Assembly: GCA_021818265.1 (NCBI GenBank)
Contig: JAKAEP010000008.1
Coordinates: 1-43,388 of the forward strand
Source: Actinomycetes bacterium
Lineage (GTDB): Bacteria; Actinomycetota; Acidimicrobiia; Acidimicrobiales; RAAP-2
Length of the DNA stretch: 43,388 nt
Reading direction: 5' to 3'
A program made the position numbers and the translations under genes. The notes beneath the pieces were generated by a model. It saw only the letters and a program-made list of their open reading frames with translations, was not told where the DNA came from and ran no database searches. Positions 7,996 to 15,022 of this stretch are shown in pieces (the first letter of the stretch is position 1; each line of letters opens with the position of its first letter).

Positions 7996-8451
7996 TCAGC
8001 GGTAGAACCGGGTCAGGGTCTCGGCGACACAGGCGGGCTTCTCCTGTCCACGCACCTCGACGGTCACCTCGAGGGCGACCTGGACGCCGCCGGCCACCTC
8101 CTCCACCGACGCCAAGGTCGCCCCGGCGCGCACCTCGCTGCCCACGCGCACCGGGGAGGTGAAGCGCACCCGGTTCGAGCCGTAGTTGACGCCCATCGAG
8201 ACGCCCCCGACGCGCAGGAGCGAGCCGACGAGCACCGGGATGAGCGAGAGGGTCAGGTACCCGTGGGCGATGGTGCCGCCGAAGGGCCCCGCGGCGGCCC
8301 GCTCGGGGTCGACGTGGATCCACTGGTGGTCGCCGGTGGCGTCGGCGAACCGGTCGACCTGGTCCTGGGTCACGAGCCGGTAGTCCGAGTAGCCGAGGTG
8401 CTCGCCGACGTGGGTGGAGAGCTCGTCGAGGGGGATGGTCGCAACCGCCAT
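7996..8451 (-). CDS. MaoC-like hotdog-fold dehydratase
   Basis: The 151-residue hotdog-fold protein has the MaoC (R)-specific enoyl-CoA hydratase signature: DATGDHQWIHVDPERA with the catalytic Asp/His pair, then GPFGGTIAHGYLTLSLIP. Such enzymes hydrate trans-2-enoyl-CoA or act on related thioesters; this substrate is not evident. It is the first gene of a three-gene unit with ubiE and the isochorismate synthase, with 1 bp to ubiE, so it is surely co-transcribed. Whether it serves menaquinone synthesis or only shares the transcript is unknown. A reverse-strand TAGTCT (8466-8461) lies 9 nt before the ATG, giving a leader of about two nucleotides or none. Confidence 0.88.
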   Translation of the reverse strand: MAVATIPLDELSTHVGEHLGYSDYRLVTQDQVDRFADATGDHQWIHVDPERAAAGPFGGTIAHGYLTLSLIPVLVGSLLRVGGVSMGVNYGSNRVRFTSPVRVGSEVRAGATLASVEEVAGGVQVALEVTVEVRGQEKPACVAETLTRFYR

Positions 8452-8460
8452 GTCGGGGCC

Positions 8461-8466
8461 AGACTA
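8461..8466 (-). promoter_or_regulatory. -10 element TAGTCT for maoC-ubiE-menF
   Basis: On the reverse strand TAGTCT is followed by 9 nt and the ATG of the MaoC gene. Spacing is slightly longer than at the other starts, so a very short leader is predicted. It diverges from the VIT-family promoter 28 bp away. Confidence 0.4.
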
Positions 8467-8494
8467 CCGGCCGGGCGGGGTGGGCCCGGGTCCC

Positions 8495-8500
8495 TAGACT
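8495..8500 (+). promoter_or_regulatory. -10 element TAGACT for the VIT-family gene
   Basis: TAGACT followed by exactly 6 nt and the GTG at 8507, the same hexamer and spacing as the mannose-synthase and coiled-coil genes. It predicts a leaderless message; no Shine-Dalgarno is visible. Confidence 0.5.
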
Positions 8501-8506
8501 CGTCGC

Positions 8507-9202
8507 GTGTCCTTCGTGGAGCCCCACCACCGCCAGGTCGCGAACGGGGGGTTCCGCGCCGCGCTCTTCGGGCTCGCCGACGGCCTGGTCACCAACGTCT
8601 CGCTGATCCTGGGCTTCGCCGGGGCCAACCCGGGCCACAACGTCGTGCGCCTCGCGGGCCTCGCGGGGCTGGTCGCGGGCGCCTTCTCGATGGGCAGCGG
8701 CGAGTACCTCTCGGTGCGCTCCCAGCGCGAGCTGCTGCTCTACGAGATCGAGGTCGAGCGCCGGGCGCTCGCCACCTCGCCCGAGGAGGAGCGCGTCGAG
8801 CTGCGCCAGACCTTCGTCGACCAGGGGATCAGTGAGGAGCTGGCCGAGCGGTTGAGCACCGACCTCATGCGCGACCCCGAGCTCGCCCTGCGCACCCACA
8901 CCCGTGAAGAGCTCGGGGTCGACCCGAGCGCCATCGGGGCACCGTGGACGGCGGCGCTGTCCTCGTTCCTGCTCTTCTCCCTGGGCGCCCTCGTCCCGCT
9001 GGTGCCGTGGCTCGTCACCTCCGCGGGCCAGGAGGTGTGGTGGTCGGTCGGGCTGACCGCGGTCGTCACCGCCGCCGTGGGGGCCGGGGTCGGGCACTTC
9101 ACGCGGCGCGGGCTCGCCTACGCCGCGGGGCGCATGCTGCTCATCACCGGTCTCTCGGCGGCCGTCACCTACGGCATCGGCCACCTGGTCGGCGTGGGCT
9201 AG
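8507..9202 (+). CDS. VIT1/CCC1-family metal transporter
   Basis: The 231-residue membrane protein matches the VIT1/CCC1 family, which moves Fe2+ or Mn2+ out of the cytoplasm. Visible features are the N-terminal region with FRAALFGLADGLVTNVSLILGF (helix 1), the second helix with GAFSMGSGEYLSVRSQRELL, a charged cytoplasmic stretch of about 75 residues rich in Glu and Arg (the metal-binding region in the family), and three C-terminal transmembrane segments. Family knowledge gives iron or manganese as substrates; the sequence does not separate them. The GTG start is set by the TAGACT -10 element. The TAG stop lies in a CTAG shared with the convergent mshD. Confidence 0.9.
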   Translation: MSFVEPHHRQVANGGFRAALFGLADGLVTNVSLILGFAGANPGHNVVRLAGLAGLVAGAFSMGSGEYLSVRSQRELLLYEIEVERRALATSPEEERVELRQTFVDQGISEELAERLSTDLMRDPELALRTHTREELGVDPSAIGAPWTAALSSFLLFSLGALVPLVPWLVTSAGQEVWWSVGLTAVVTAAVGAGVGHFTRRGLAYAAGRMLLITGLSAAVTYGIGHLVGVG

Positions 9203-10041
9203 GTCGAGCCGGCGAAGCGCACGAGGAGGTCCTCGCGCTCGAGGCCGAAGCCGAGCGACGCGTAGAGGCGGCGGGCCGGCTCGTTGGACTCGTCGACGAA
9301 GAGCACCGCCGAGGCGACGTTGCGCCGGGCGAGCACCTGCAGGCCCTGGGTGACCATCAGCCGGCCGAGCCGTCGGCCCTGGAAGGCCGGGTCGACCGAG
9401 ATCACGTAGATCTCCCCGAAGCGGTCGGGGTGCAGCTCGTGCACCTTGGTCCAGCACGACGCGGCCAGCCGGCCGTCGAGCTCGAGCACGAGGAAGCCCG
9501 AGGGGTCGAACCACGGCTCGGCCATCCGCTCGGCGAGGTCGGCCTCGTCCCAGGCCCCCTGCTCGGGGTGGTCGGCGAAGGCCGCGTTGTTCTGGGCCAG
9601 CCACGCGGTGGCGTCGCGGGACGGCTCGAAGGTGCGCAGCACGGCCCCCTCGGGGACGGGCTCGACCGCCACGGGCAGCGCAACGCGCAGCAGCTCGAGC
9701 ATGCGCACGGCCGCGCCGCCCAGGGGGGCGTCGGCGCGGTCGCGGGTCCACCAGTCGATGACCTGATGGCGCCGGCGCAGGGCCTCCAGCAGCGCCGGGT
9801 CGACACCCCCGCCGCACATCTCGACGGTGGCGTGGGCGCCGGGGGTGGCCGACGCGTAGCCCACCAGCGCGGCGTCCTCGGCGAGCCAGTGCTCGGCCCG
9901 TCGACCGTGCACCACGGCCCGGCGCCGGCCCTCGTCGATGGCCTCGCGGCCGAGCTCGGCCTCGGTGCGGTCCAGCAGGCTGAGAACGCTGAGTCGCTCC
10001 GGCGGGGTCAGGGAGGGGACACACCGCCAGGCGATCGGCAC
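9199..10041 (-). CDS. mshD: Mycothiol synthase
   Basis: MshD acetylates cysteinyl-glucosaminyl-inositol with acetyl-CoA, the last step of mycothiol synthesis in the cytoplasm. The 280-residue protein contains two GNAT domains. The C-terminal one is the clearer: NNAAFADHPEQGAWD, FDPSGFLVLE, a WTKVHE segment, then the acetyl-CoA loop SVDPAFQGRRLGRLMVTQGL and VDESNEPARRLYASLGF. The N-terminal domain (about 1-140) is divergent, as in known MshD proteins. This gene is the strongest single marker that the genome belongs to a mycothiol-producing actinobacterium. GTG 10041 lies 6 nt after a reverse-strand TAGGGT. Its stop shares a CTAG with the VIT-family gene. Confidence 0.93.
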   Translation of the reverse strand: MPIAWRCVPSLTPPERLSVLSLLDRTEAELGREAIDEGRRRAVVHGRRAEHWLAEDAALVGYASATPGAHATVEMCGGGVDPALLEALRRRHQVIDWWTRDRADAPLGGAAVRMLELLRVALPVAVEPVPEGAVLRTFEPSRDATAWLAQNNAAFADHPEQGAWDEADLAERMAEPWFDPSGFLVLELDGRLAASCWTKVHELHPDRFGEIYVISVDPAFQGRRLGRLMVTQGLQVLARRNVASAVLFVDESNEPARRLYASLGFGLEREDLLVRFAGST

Positions 10042-10047
10042 GGTGGA

Positions 10048-10053
10048 ACCCTA
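10048..10053 (-). promoter_or_regulatory. -10 element TAGGGT for mshD
   Basis: Reverse-strand TAGGGT, then 6 nt, then GTG 10041. It fits the leaderless pattern and lies in the 26-bp gap behind the small gene at 10068-10256. Confidence 0.5.
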
Positions 10054-10067
10054 CCGGGGCCCCGGCG

Positions 10068-10256
10068 CTAGGACACGCGCTGGGCGATGCGCCCCAGGCG
10101 GCGCACGAGCGCGCCGACGGTCCGCTCGGCGGCGACGAGCTCGGTGTAGACGTCGGGCGCGAGGTCCTCGCCGTCGTGCTCGACGAGGGCGGTGATGCGC
10201 GCGGCGACCTCGGCCATCGTCGAGGTGATCGTGTTGATCTCGGTCTGGGTCGACAT
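10068..10256 (-). CDS. Small hypothetical protein (62 aa)
   Basis: I do not recognise this protein. It has an N-terminal MSTQTEINTITSTMAEVAARI and a C-terminal basic helix ending GALVRRLGRIAQRVS; the whole looks alpha-helical with no membrane segment. Two in-frame starts exist: ATG 10256 and an upstream one near 10340. The longer version would read across the promoter of the divergent ygfZ-like gene, so the shorter is preferred. It lies directly upstream of mshD on the same strand but is separated by an mshD -10 element. G+C at third codon positions looks like that of its neighbours, which supports coding, though no domain does. Confidence 0.5.
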   Translation of the reverse strand: MSTQTEINTITSTMAEVAARITALVEHDGEDLAPDVYTELVAAERTVGALVRRLGRIAQRVS

Positions 10257-10292
10257 GGGGCCTCGAGCGGGTGGGTCGGGACGGTCGGCGCC

Positions 10293-10298
10293 TAGCGT
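10293..10298 (+). promoter_or_regulatory. -10 element TAGCGT for the YgfZ-like gene
   Basis: TAGCGT with 7 nt to the GTG at 10306. This spacing decides the start: the longer in-frame reading from 10192 would begin inside the divergent small gene. Confidence 0.45.
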
Positions 10299-10305
10299 AC
10301 TGTCC

Positions 10306-11007
10306 GTGACCGTCGCGCCCGAGCCCGCCACGACGCCCATCGCCTGGTCGGCGGTGGTCGTGTCCGGGCCCGAGGCCGAGTCGTTCCTCTCGGGTCAGCT
10401 CACCCAGGACGTGACCGGCCTCGAGGGGCCCCGGTGGAGCCTCGTCCTGCAGCCCGACAGCACCGTCGTGGCACCGGTGTGGGTCACCCGTGTCGGGGAC
10501 GACCTCGCCCTGGTGCTCGAGCGCGCCCTGGCCGAGACGACCCTCGCGCGCCTGGCCCGCTTCCGCCTGCGCGTCGCGTGCTCGCTCGAGTTGGTGGAGT
10601 CGGTCGAGGGGCCCTACGCCACGCTGGGCGAGCGCGTGGGGGCGCGTTGGCCCGGCGCCCCGGAGGTGGCGCGCGGCCTCACCCCCCACGGCCTCGGTCG
10701 ACGGGTCCTCGAGGCGACCGTGTCGTTCACCAAGGGCTGCTACACCGGCCAGGAGCTGGTGGGCCGGCTCGACGCGCGCGGCGCGCGGGTGCCCTGGCGC
10801 CTCGTCCTCGCGCGCGGGCCGAGCGTCGCGGCGATCGAGGCGGTGCTCGCCGGGCGCGGCCCGGAGGGGCCGCGTGGGGTGACGACCGCGGTGGAGCGGG
10901 CCGGGGCCGTCGAGGCGCTCGGGGTCGCGCACCGCACGCTCGGCGCCCTTTCCGAGGGCGGGGTCACCGTGGTCGAGGTCGACGAGGTCGAGGGCACCCC
11001 TGAGTAG
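10306..11007 (+). CDS. ygfZ: YgfZ/GcvT-like folate-binding protein
   Basis: The 233-residue protein belongs to the YgfZ (COG0354) family, aminomethyltransferase-like proteins that bind tetrahydrofolate and support iron-sulfur cluster enzymes. The defining motif FTKGCYTGQELVGRLDARG, with its conserved cysteine, is present at about residues 143-161, together with an N-terminal GPEAESFLSGQLTQDV block typical of the fold. There is no full-length GcvT C-terminal barrel, which fits YgfZ rather than glycine cleavage T-protein. GTG 10306 follows TAGCGT by 7 nt. A TrpF-like gene starts 23 bp downstream on the same strand, with its own possible -10 overlapping this stop codon, so co-transcription is possible but not required. 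Confidence 0.85.
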   Translation: MTVAPEPATTPIAWSAVVVSGPEAESFLSGQLTQDVTGLEGPRWSLVLQPDSTVVAPVWVTRVGDDLALVLERALAETTLARLARFRLRVACSLELVESVEGPYATLGERVGARWPGAPEVARGLTPHGLGRRVLEATVSFTKGCYTGQELVGRLDARGARVPWRLVLARGPSVAAIEAVLAGRGPEGPRGVTTAVERAGAVEALGVAHRTLGALSEGGVTVVEVDEVEGTPE

Positions 11008-11010
11008 GGT
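11005..11010 (+). promoter_or_regulatory. Possible -10 element TAGGGT for the TrpF-like gene
   Basis: TAGGGT overlaps the stop of the YgfZ-like gene. Transcription from about 11017 would give a leader of some 14 nt before ATG 11031. The GTG at 11018 has the leaderless spacing but runs into a stop after nine codons, so it is not the start. Confidence 0.35.
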
Positions 11011-11030
11011 GGCCGTCGTGGGGGCGGTCC

Positions 11031-11690
11031 ATGCGACTAGCGGCTGAGGGCCTCTTTGTCAAGGTCTCGGGGGTCACCACCGAGGAGGACGCGCTCTTCG
11101 CGGTGGCCCTGGGGGCGAACGCGGTCTCTTTCGACGTGTCGCGCAGTGAGCGCCAGGTGCCCGTCGCCACGGTGGGCGACATCGTCAAGCGCCTCCCCCA
11201 GGGCGTCGTCGCGGTGGGCGCCTTCCACCACGAGCTGCCCCAGCGGATAGTCGAGGTGGCCAACGCCACGGGTCTCACGGCGGTGGAGGTCTCCGGGCCG
11301 GCGGCGCTGGAGGACCTGCTGTACGTGAGCGACCGGGTGAACCACCTCTTGCGCGCGGTGCCCTTCGACGCCGAGCGGCTCACGACCGCGGGGGGCGTCG
11401 ACTACCTCTTGGTGCCCGACCTGGACGAGGCGGCGGCGCTCGAGGCCTCGCTCGACCTGCTCGAGCGATCGGGCCCGCGCACGCCGGTGATCGCGGCGGG
11501 CGGCCTCGACGCCGCGAACGTCATCGGGGTCGTCCAGCGCTACCCGGTCTTCGGGGTCGACGTGCGGGCGGGTGTGGAGCGCTCACCGGGTGAGATCGAC
11601 CCGGTGGCCCTGGGCGAGTTCGTGGCCAACGCGCGCTGGGCCTACGACCACAGCGAGGTCGAGCGCCACTTCGACGAGTGGACCCTCTAG
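11031..11690 (+). CDS. TrpF-like barrel protein lacking the catalytic residues
   Basis: The 219-residue protein aligns by eye with phosphoribosylanthranilate isomerase along its full length: an N-terminal FVKVSGVTTEEDALFAVALG, then AVGAFHHELPQRIVEVANAT, and a C-terminal phosphate-binding half VIAAGGLDAANVIGVV...GVDVRAGVERSPG. Oddities: the catalytic Cys of the KICG motif is Ser13 (KVSG), the QLHG motif reads EVSG, and the LLD...GGTGKT segment with the catalytic Asp is replaced by LLVPDLDEAAALEASLD. It therefore retains the fold and product-phosphate site but probably not TrpF activity. No other trp genes are nearby. It may be a repurposed paralogue or have an unknown substrate. Its stop shares a CTAG with convergent fabF. 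Confidence 0.8.
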   Translation: MRLAAEGLFVKVSGVTTEEDALFAVALGANAVSFDVSRSERQVPVATVGDIVKRLPQGVVAVGAFHHELPQRIVEVANATGLTAVEVSGPAALEDLLYVSDRVNHLLRAVPFDAERLTTAGGVDYLLVPDLDEAAALEASLDLLERSGPRTPVIAAGGLDAANVIGVVQRYPVFGVDVRAGVERSPGEIDPVALGEFVANARWAYDHSEVERHFDEWTL

Positions 11691-12886
11691 GCCGGGGCCC
11701 GGCGCAGGATCACGCTGCCGTTGTGGCCGCCGAAGCCGAAGGAGTTCGAGAGCACGACGTCGACCGGGGCCGGGCGCGGCGCCCCGATCACGACGTCGAG
11801 GCCGACGGCGGGGTCGACGACGGTGGTCCCGGCGGTGGGCGGGATCACCTGGTGGCGGAGGGTCATCACCGAGGCGACGGCCTCGAGGGCGCCGGCGGCG
11901 GCCAGGGAGTGGCCGAGGTGGCCCTTGATCGAGGTGACCGGCGGGGCGGCGTCGCCGAAGACGGCGCGCACCGCGACCGACTCGGCGAGGTCGTTGAGCG
12001 GCGTCGAGGTGCCGTGGGCGTTGATGTGCGAGACGTCGGCCGGGGTGAGGCCCGCGTCCTCGAGCGCCAGGGTCATCGAGCGGACCGCGCCGTGGCCCTC
12101 GGGGTCCGGGGCCGTCAGGTGGTAGGCGTCGGCGGTCGAGGCGGCGCCCACGACCTCGGCGAGGATGGTGGCCCCGCGCGCGAGCGCGTGCTCCCACTCC
12201 TCGAGCACCAAGACTCCGGCGCCCTCACCCATGACGAAGCCGTCGCGGTCGACGTCGAAAGGGCGCGACAGCCCCCGGCTCGACAGGGCCGTCATGTTGC
12301 GGAAGCCCGCCTCGGCGATCTCGACGATCACGGCCTCGGCGCCGCCGGCGAGCACGACCGGGCAGCGGCCCGTCGCGACGAGACGCGCCCCGTTGCCCAC
12401 CGCGTGGGTCCCGGCCGCGCAGGCCGTCGTCACGGTCTCGGCCGGGCCGCCCAGTCCGAAGCGCATGGACACCGCCGCGGTGGCGGCGTTGGGCATCATC
12501 ATGGGCACCATGAACGGCGAGACCCGGTCGCGCCCCTTGGCGTTGAGGACCGCGACCTGCTCGAGCACGGTCTGGAGGCCGCCGATGCCCGTCGTGACGA
12601 CGCTACCGCCGTCGAGCAGCGGCCCCTCGAGGCCGCTCTGGCGCCACGCCTCGTCGGCGGCCATGAGGGCGTAGAGGGTGAACGGGTCGAGCCGGCGCAG
12701 CTCCTTGGGGCCGCCCAGGTGGGTCGCGTCGAAGGGCGCGATCGTCATGGCGCCGGGCGCCTCGGGCTTGAGCAGTGCGGACCAGAGCGCGTCGACGCCC
12801 ACGCCCGCGCAGGAGAGGGCGCCGACGCCGGTCACCGCCACCCGGCGGCCGTCGAGGGGTCCGGAGGGGGTGAGCCCGACGCGCAC
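11687..12886 (-). CDS. fabF: 3-oxoacyl-ACP synthase II (KAS II)
   Basis: The condensing enzyme joins malonyl-ACP to a growing acyl-ACP in type II fatty acid synthesis. The 399-residue protein has the Cys-His-His triad: Cys156 in TTACAAGTHAVG, His291 in INAHGTSTPLND, and His326 in SIKGHLGHSLAAAG, plus the C-terminal SNSFGFGGHN. The GTG start at 12886 overlaps the last base of the acpP stop (TAGTG), so the pair is translationally coupled. It is the last gene of fabD-fabG-acpP-fabF. No KAS III (fabH) lies in this cluster, so initiation must be encoded elsewhere. Mycolic-acid-type KasA is an alternative family name, but nothing here points to mycolates. Confidence 0.95.
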   Translation of the reverse strand: MRVGLTPSGPLDGRRVAVTGVGALSCAGVGVDALWSALLKPEAPGAMTIAPFDATHLGGPKELRRLDPFTLYALMAADEAWRQSGLEGPLLDGGSVVTTGIGGLQTVLEQVAVLNAKGRDRVSPFMVPMMMPNAATAAVSMRFGLGGPAETVTTACAAGTHAVGNGARLVATGRCPVVLAGGAEAVIVEIAEAGFRNMTALSSRGLSRPFDVDRDGFVMGEGAGVLVLEEWEHALARGATILAEVVGAASTADAYHLTAPDPEGHGAVRSMTLALEDAGLTPADVSHINAHGTSTPLNDLAESVAVRAVFGDAAPPVTSIKGHLGHSLAAAGALEAVASVMTLRHQVIPPTAGTTVVDPAVGLDVVIGAPRPAPVDVVLSNSFGFGGHNGSVILRRAPA

Positions 12887-13125
12887 TACAGCTTGGCGTA
12901 GATGAGCTCGAAGGCCTCGCCGACGGTCTTGATCTCCTTGAGCTCGTCCTCGGCCACCTCGATGCCGAAGGTCTCCTCCAGCGCCATCACCAGCTCGACG
13001 AGGTCGAGGCTGTCGGCGCCGAGGTCGTCTCCGAACGACGCCTCGGGGGTCACCTGCGACGGGTCCACGGCCAACACCTCGACGGTGTCGTCCTTGAACT
13101 TCTGGAAGGCTGCCTCGCGGTCCAT
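12886..13125 (-). CDS. acpP: Acyl carrier protein
   Basis: The 79-residue acidic protein carries the 4'-phosphopantetheine attachment motif GADSLDLVELVMALEE, with Ser39 as the modified residue, and ends in a typical fourth helix (VGEAFELIYAKL). It shuttles acyl chains between the Fab enzymes. An excellent Shine-Dalgarno, GGAGGAA, lies 8 nt before the ATG, in contrast to the many leaderless genes around. A reverse-strand TACCAT near 13160-13155 could give acpP-fabF its own transcript. The 60-bp gap to fabG is the only real spacer in the cluster. The stop codon overlaps the fabF start by one base. Confidence 0.97.
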   Translation of the reverse strand: MDREAAFQKFKDDTVEVLAVDPSQVTPEASFGDDLGADSLDLVELVMALEETFGIEVAEDELKEIKTVGEAFELIYAKL

Positions 13126-13185
13126 TGTGTGTGTTCCTCCGTGTTGGTCGACCCATGGTACTTGGGCCGACGCGCGCGCCGCGCC

Positions 13186-13887
13186 CTAGTGGCCGAGCGA
13201 GAGGCCCCCGTCGACGACGATCACGGCGCCGGTGATGTAGCGCGCGTGGTTACCGGCGAGGAACCCCACCACGCCCGCGATATCGGAGGGCGCGCCGGCG
13301 TGGCCGAGGGGGATGCGCGCGGTCATCGCCTCGCGCGAGGCGAGGTCGGTCGTCATCTCGGTGTCGATGAGCCCGGGCGCGACGACGTTGACCGTGATCG
13401 AGCGCGAGGCCACCTCGGTCGCCAGCGAGCGCGTCATCCCCACGAGCCCGGCCTTGGCGGCGGCGTAGTTGGCCTGGCCCGGCACGCCCATGAAGGGCGA
13501 GACCGAGCCGATGAAGACGATCGACCCTCGCCGGTTGCGCACCATCGACGAGAGGGCGGCGCGCGCGCAGTAGAAGGCGCCGTCGAGGTCGGTCGCGAGC
13601 ACCTCGCGCCACTGCTCGTCGCTCATGCGCAGCGCCAGCCCGTCGCGCGTGACCCCGGCGTTGACGACCATGACCTCGACGGGCCCGAAGCGCTCGACGC
13701 TGGCCTTCACCGCGGCGCCCACCGCGTCGGCGTCGGCGACGTCGACGGCCCGCGCGTCGACGCAGCCCTCGGGGGCGACGCCGCTGCGCGAGAGCCCGAC
13801 GACCTGGTCGCCCAGGGCGACGAAGTGCTGGGCGATGGCGGCGCCGATGCCGCGGCTGGCGCCGGTGACGATGACGTGTCGGCTCAC
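13186..13887 (-). CDS. fabG: 3-oxoacyl-ACP reductase
   Basis: This short-chain dehydrogenase reduces 3-oxoacyl-ACP with NADPH. The 233-residue protein has the nucleotide-binding TGASRGIG at residues 8-15, NAG at 76-78, and the catalytic Ser128, Tyr141 and Lys145 (YAAAK), with the C-terminal ITGAVIVVDGGLSLGH of the FabG family. GTG 13887 overlaps the fabD TGA as GTGA, so the two are co-translated. Its position between fabD and acpP, where many actinobacteria have fabH, makes the FAS role firm even though SDR proteins in general are hard to assign. Confidence 0.94.
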   Translation of the reverse strand: MSRHVIVTGASRGIGAAIAQHFVALGDQVVGLSRSGVAPEGCVDARAVDVADADAVGAAVKASVERFGPVEVMVVNAGVTRDGLALRMSDEQWREVLATDLDGAFYCARAALSSMVRNRRGSIVFIGSVSPFMGVPGQANYAAAKAGLVGMTRSLATEVASRSITVNVVAPGLIDTEMTTDLASREAMTARIPLGHAGAPSDIAGVVGFLAGNHARYITGAVIVVDGGLSLGH

Positions 13888-14819
13888 GGGGTGATCGCTC
13901 CCATCTCGGCCGGGTCGGCCGGCGCGTACTGGTGGTCGAACTCGCGGATGCGCTTGGTCAGTCCGGTGAGGACGGCTCCGGGGGGCATCTCGACGGTGAC
14001 GCGCACGCTCGGGGGCAGGGCGAGGGTCGCGTCGAGGAACTCCACGGGGGAGGTCAGCTGGCGCGAGAGCAGGTCGCGCCACTCGGCCGGGTCGGCGTGG
14101 GGCCGGCCGTCGACGTTGGCGACGACGACGTGCTCGGTCGTGCCCCAGGCGGCGCGCGCGAGTGCGTCGTCGAGCTCGCCCTGGGCCGGGGCCATGAGCG
14201 GCGAGTGGAAGGCGCCGCCGACGGGCAGCGCGGTCGCGCGGCGCCAGCCGAGGTCGCGGTGGCGCTCGAGCAGGTCGGTCAGGCCCTCGCGGGTGCCGCT
14301 CACCACCAGCTGCTGGGTGCCGTTGACGTTGGCGACCCACACGCCCTCGAGCGCCGACAGGGCCGCGCGCGCGTCGTCGTCCCCGCCCATGAGGGCCACC
14401 ATCGACCCGGGCGTCTCGCGCGCGGCGCGGGCCATGGCCGACCCGCGCACCGCGATGAGGCGGGCGCCCGCGGCGACCGAGAGCAGGCCCGCCGCCACCA
14501 GGGCGCTGAACTCGCCCAGGCTGTGGCCGAGCAGGTAGCGGGGCCGTGCGCCGTGGGCCGTGAGGTCGCGGTAGCCGACCATCGAGAGCGCGAAGGTGGC
14601 GAGCTGGGCGTTGTCGGTGCGCACGACCTCCTCGTCGTCCGCCTCGAGGAGGAGGCGCGCCACGTCGACGCCGGCGGCCTCGGAGACCTCCTCGACGAGC
14701 CCCCAGTGCGCGCTGTCGCGCCACGACGTGCCCGCTCCCGCGCCGATCGAGCCCTGACCGGGGAAGAGGGCGACGACGTCGTCTAAGAAGGCGCCGGTGG
14801 GCTCGGTCACGGCGGTCAC
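13884..14819 (-). CDS. fabD: Malonyl-CoA:ACP transacylase
   Basis: FabD loads malonyl groups onto ACP. The 311-residue protein has the N-terminal ALFPGQGS, the nucleophile Ser100 in LLGHSLGEFSALVAAG, the arginine in AVRGSAM (Arg125), and the catalytic His205 in GGAFHSPLM. I chose GTG 14819 because the longer open frame runs back through tRNA-Leu(CAA). It is the first protein gene of the fatty-acid cluster, 80 bp downstream of that tRNA and on the same strand, so read-through from the tRNA promoter is possible. No convincing separate -10 with leaderless spacing is visible before the start. Confidence 0.95.
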   Translation of the reverse strand: MTAVTEPTGAFLDDVVALFPGQGSIGAGAGTSWRDSAHWGLVEEVSEAAGVDVARLLLEADDEEVVRTDNAQLATFALSMVGYRDLTAHGARPRYLLGHSLGEFSALVAAGLLSVAAGARLIAVRGSAMARAARETPGSMVALMGGDDDARAALSALEGVWVANVNGTQQLVVSGTREGLTDLLERHRDLGWRRATALPVGGAFHSPLMAPAQGELDDALARAAWGTTEHVVVANVDGRPHADPAEWRDLLSRQLTSPVEFLDATLALPPSVRVTVEMPPGAVLTGLTKRIREFDHQYAPADPAEMGAITP

Positions 14820-14899
14820 GCTACTCGCGACCCCCGTCGTCCCCGCGACGAGCGGCCGTGGGTGCGCGGGCGGGCGGGCCCCTCGGGGAGGCCCTCGCG

Positions 14900-14983
14900 T
14901 GCCCGGAGTGGGACTCGAACCCACACACCCTTGCGAGTAAAGGCTTTTGAGGCCTCCGCGTCTACCGATTCCGCCATCCGGGC
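14900..14983 (-). tRNA. tRNA-Leu (anticodon CAA)
   Basis: The reverse strand folds as a class II tRNA. The seven-base acceptor stem GCCCGGA (5' end at 14983) pairs with TCCGGGC (14907-14901), with discriminator A at 14900. The anticodon arm GAGGC-CTCAAAA-GCCTT has anticodon CAA reading UUG, and there is a long variable arm and a GGTTCGAGTCC T-arm. CCA is not encoded. A reverse-strand TAGCGT at 14998-14993 is a likely -10. Confidence 0.95.
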
Positions 14984-14992
14984 CGTCGGGTC

Positions 14993-15015
14993 ACGCTACC
15001 AGTTCACCCTAGTGT
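14993..15015. promoter_or_regulatory. Back-to-back -10 elements for tRNA-Leu and menC
   Basis: Reverse-strand TAGCGT (14998-14993) faces the tRNA, and plus-strand TAGTGT (15010-15015) faces menC with 7 nt to the GTG at 15023. The two hexamers are 11 bp apart, nearly the same geometry as the palindromic promoter at 5339-5366, though without perfect symmetry. Confidence 0.45.
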
Positions 15016-15022
15016 GACGACG

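Noticed and set aside
11018..11047. A leaderless GTG start at 11018 for the TrpF-like gene.
   Set aside because: Spacing from TAGGGT is right, but the frame meets a stop after nine codons; ATG 11031 opens the real frame.
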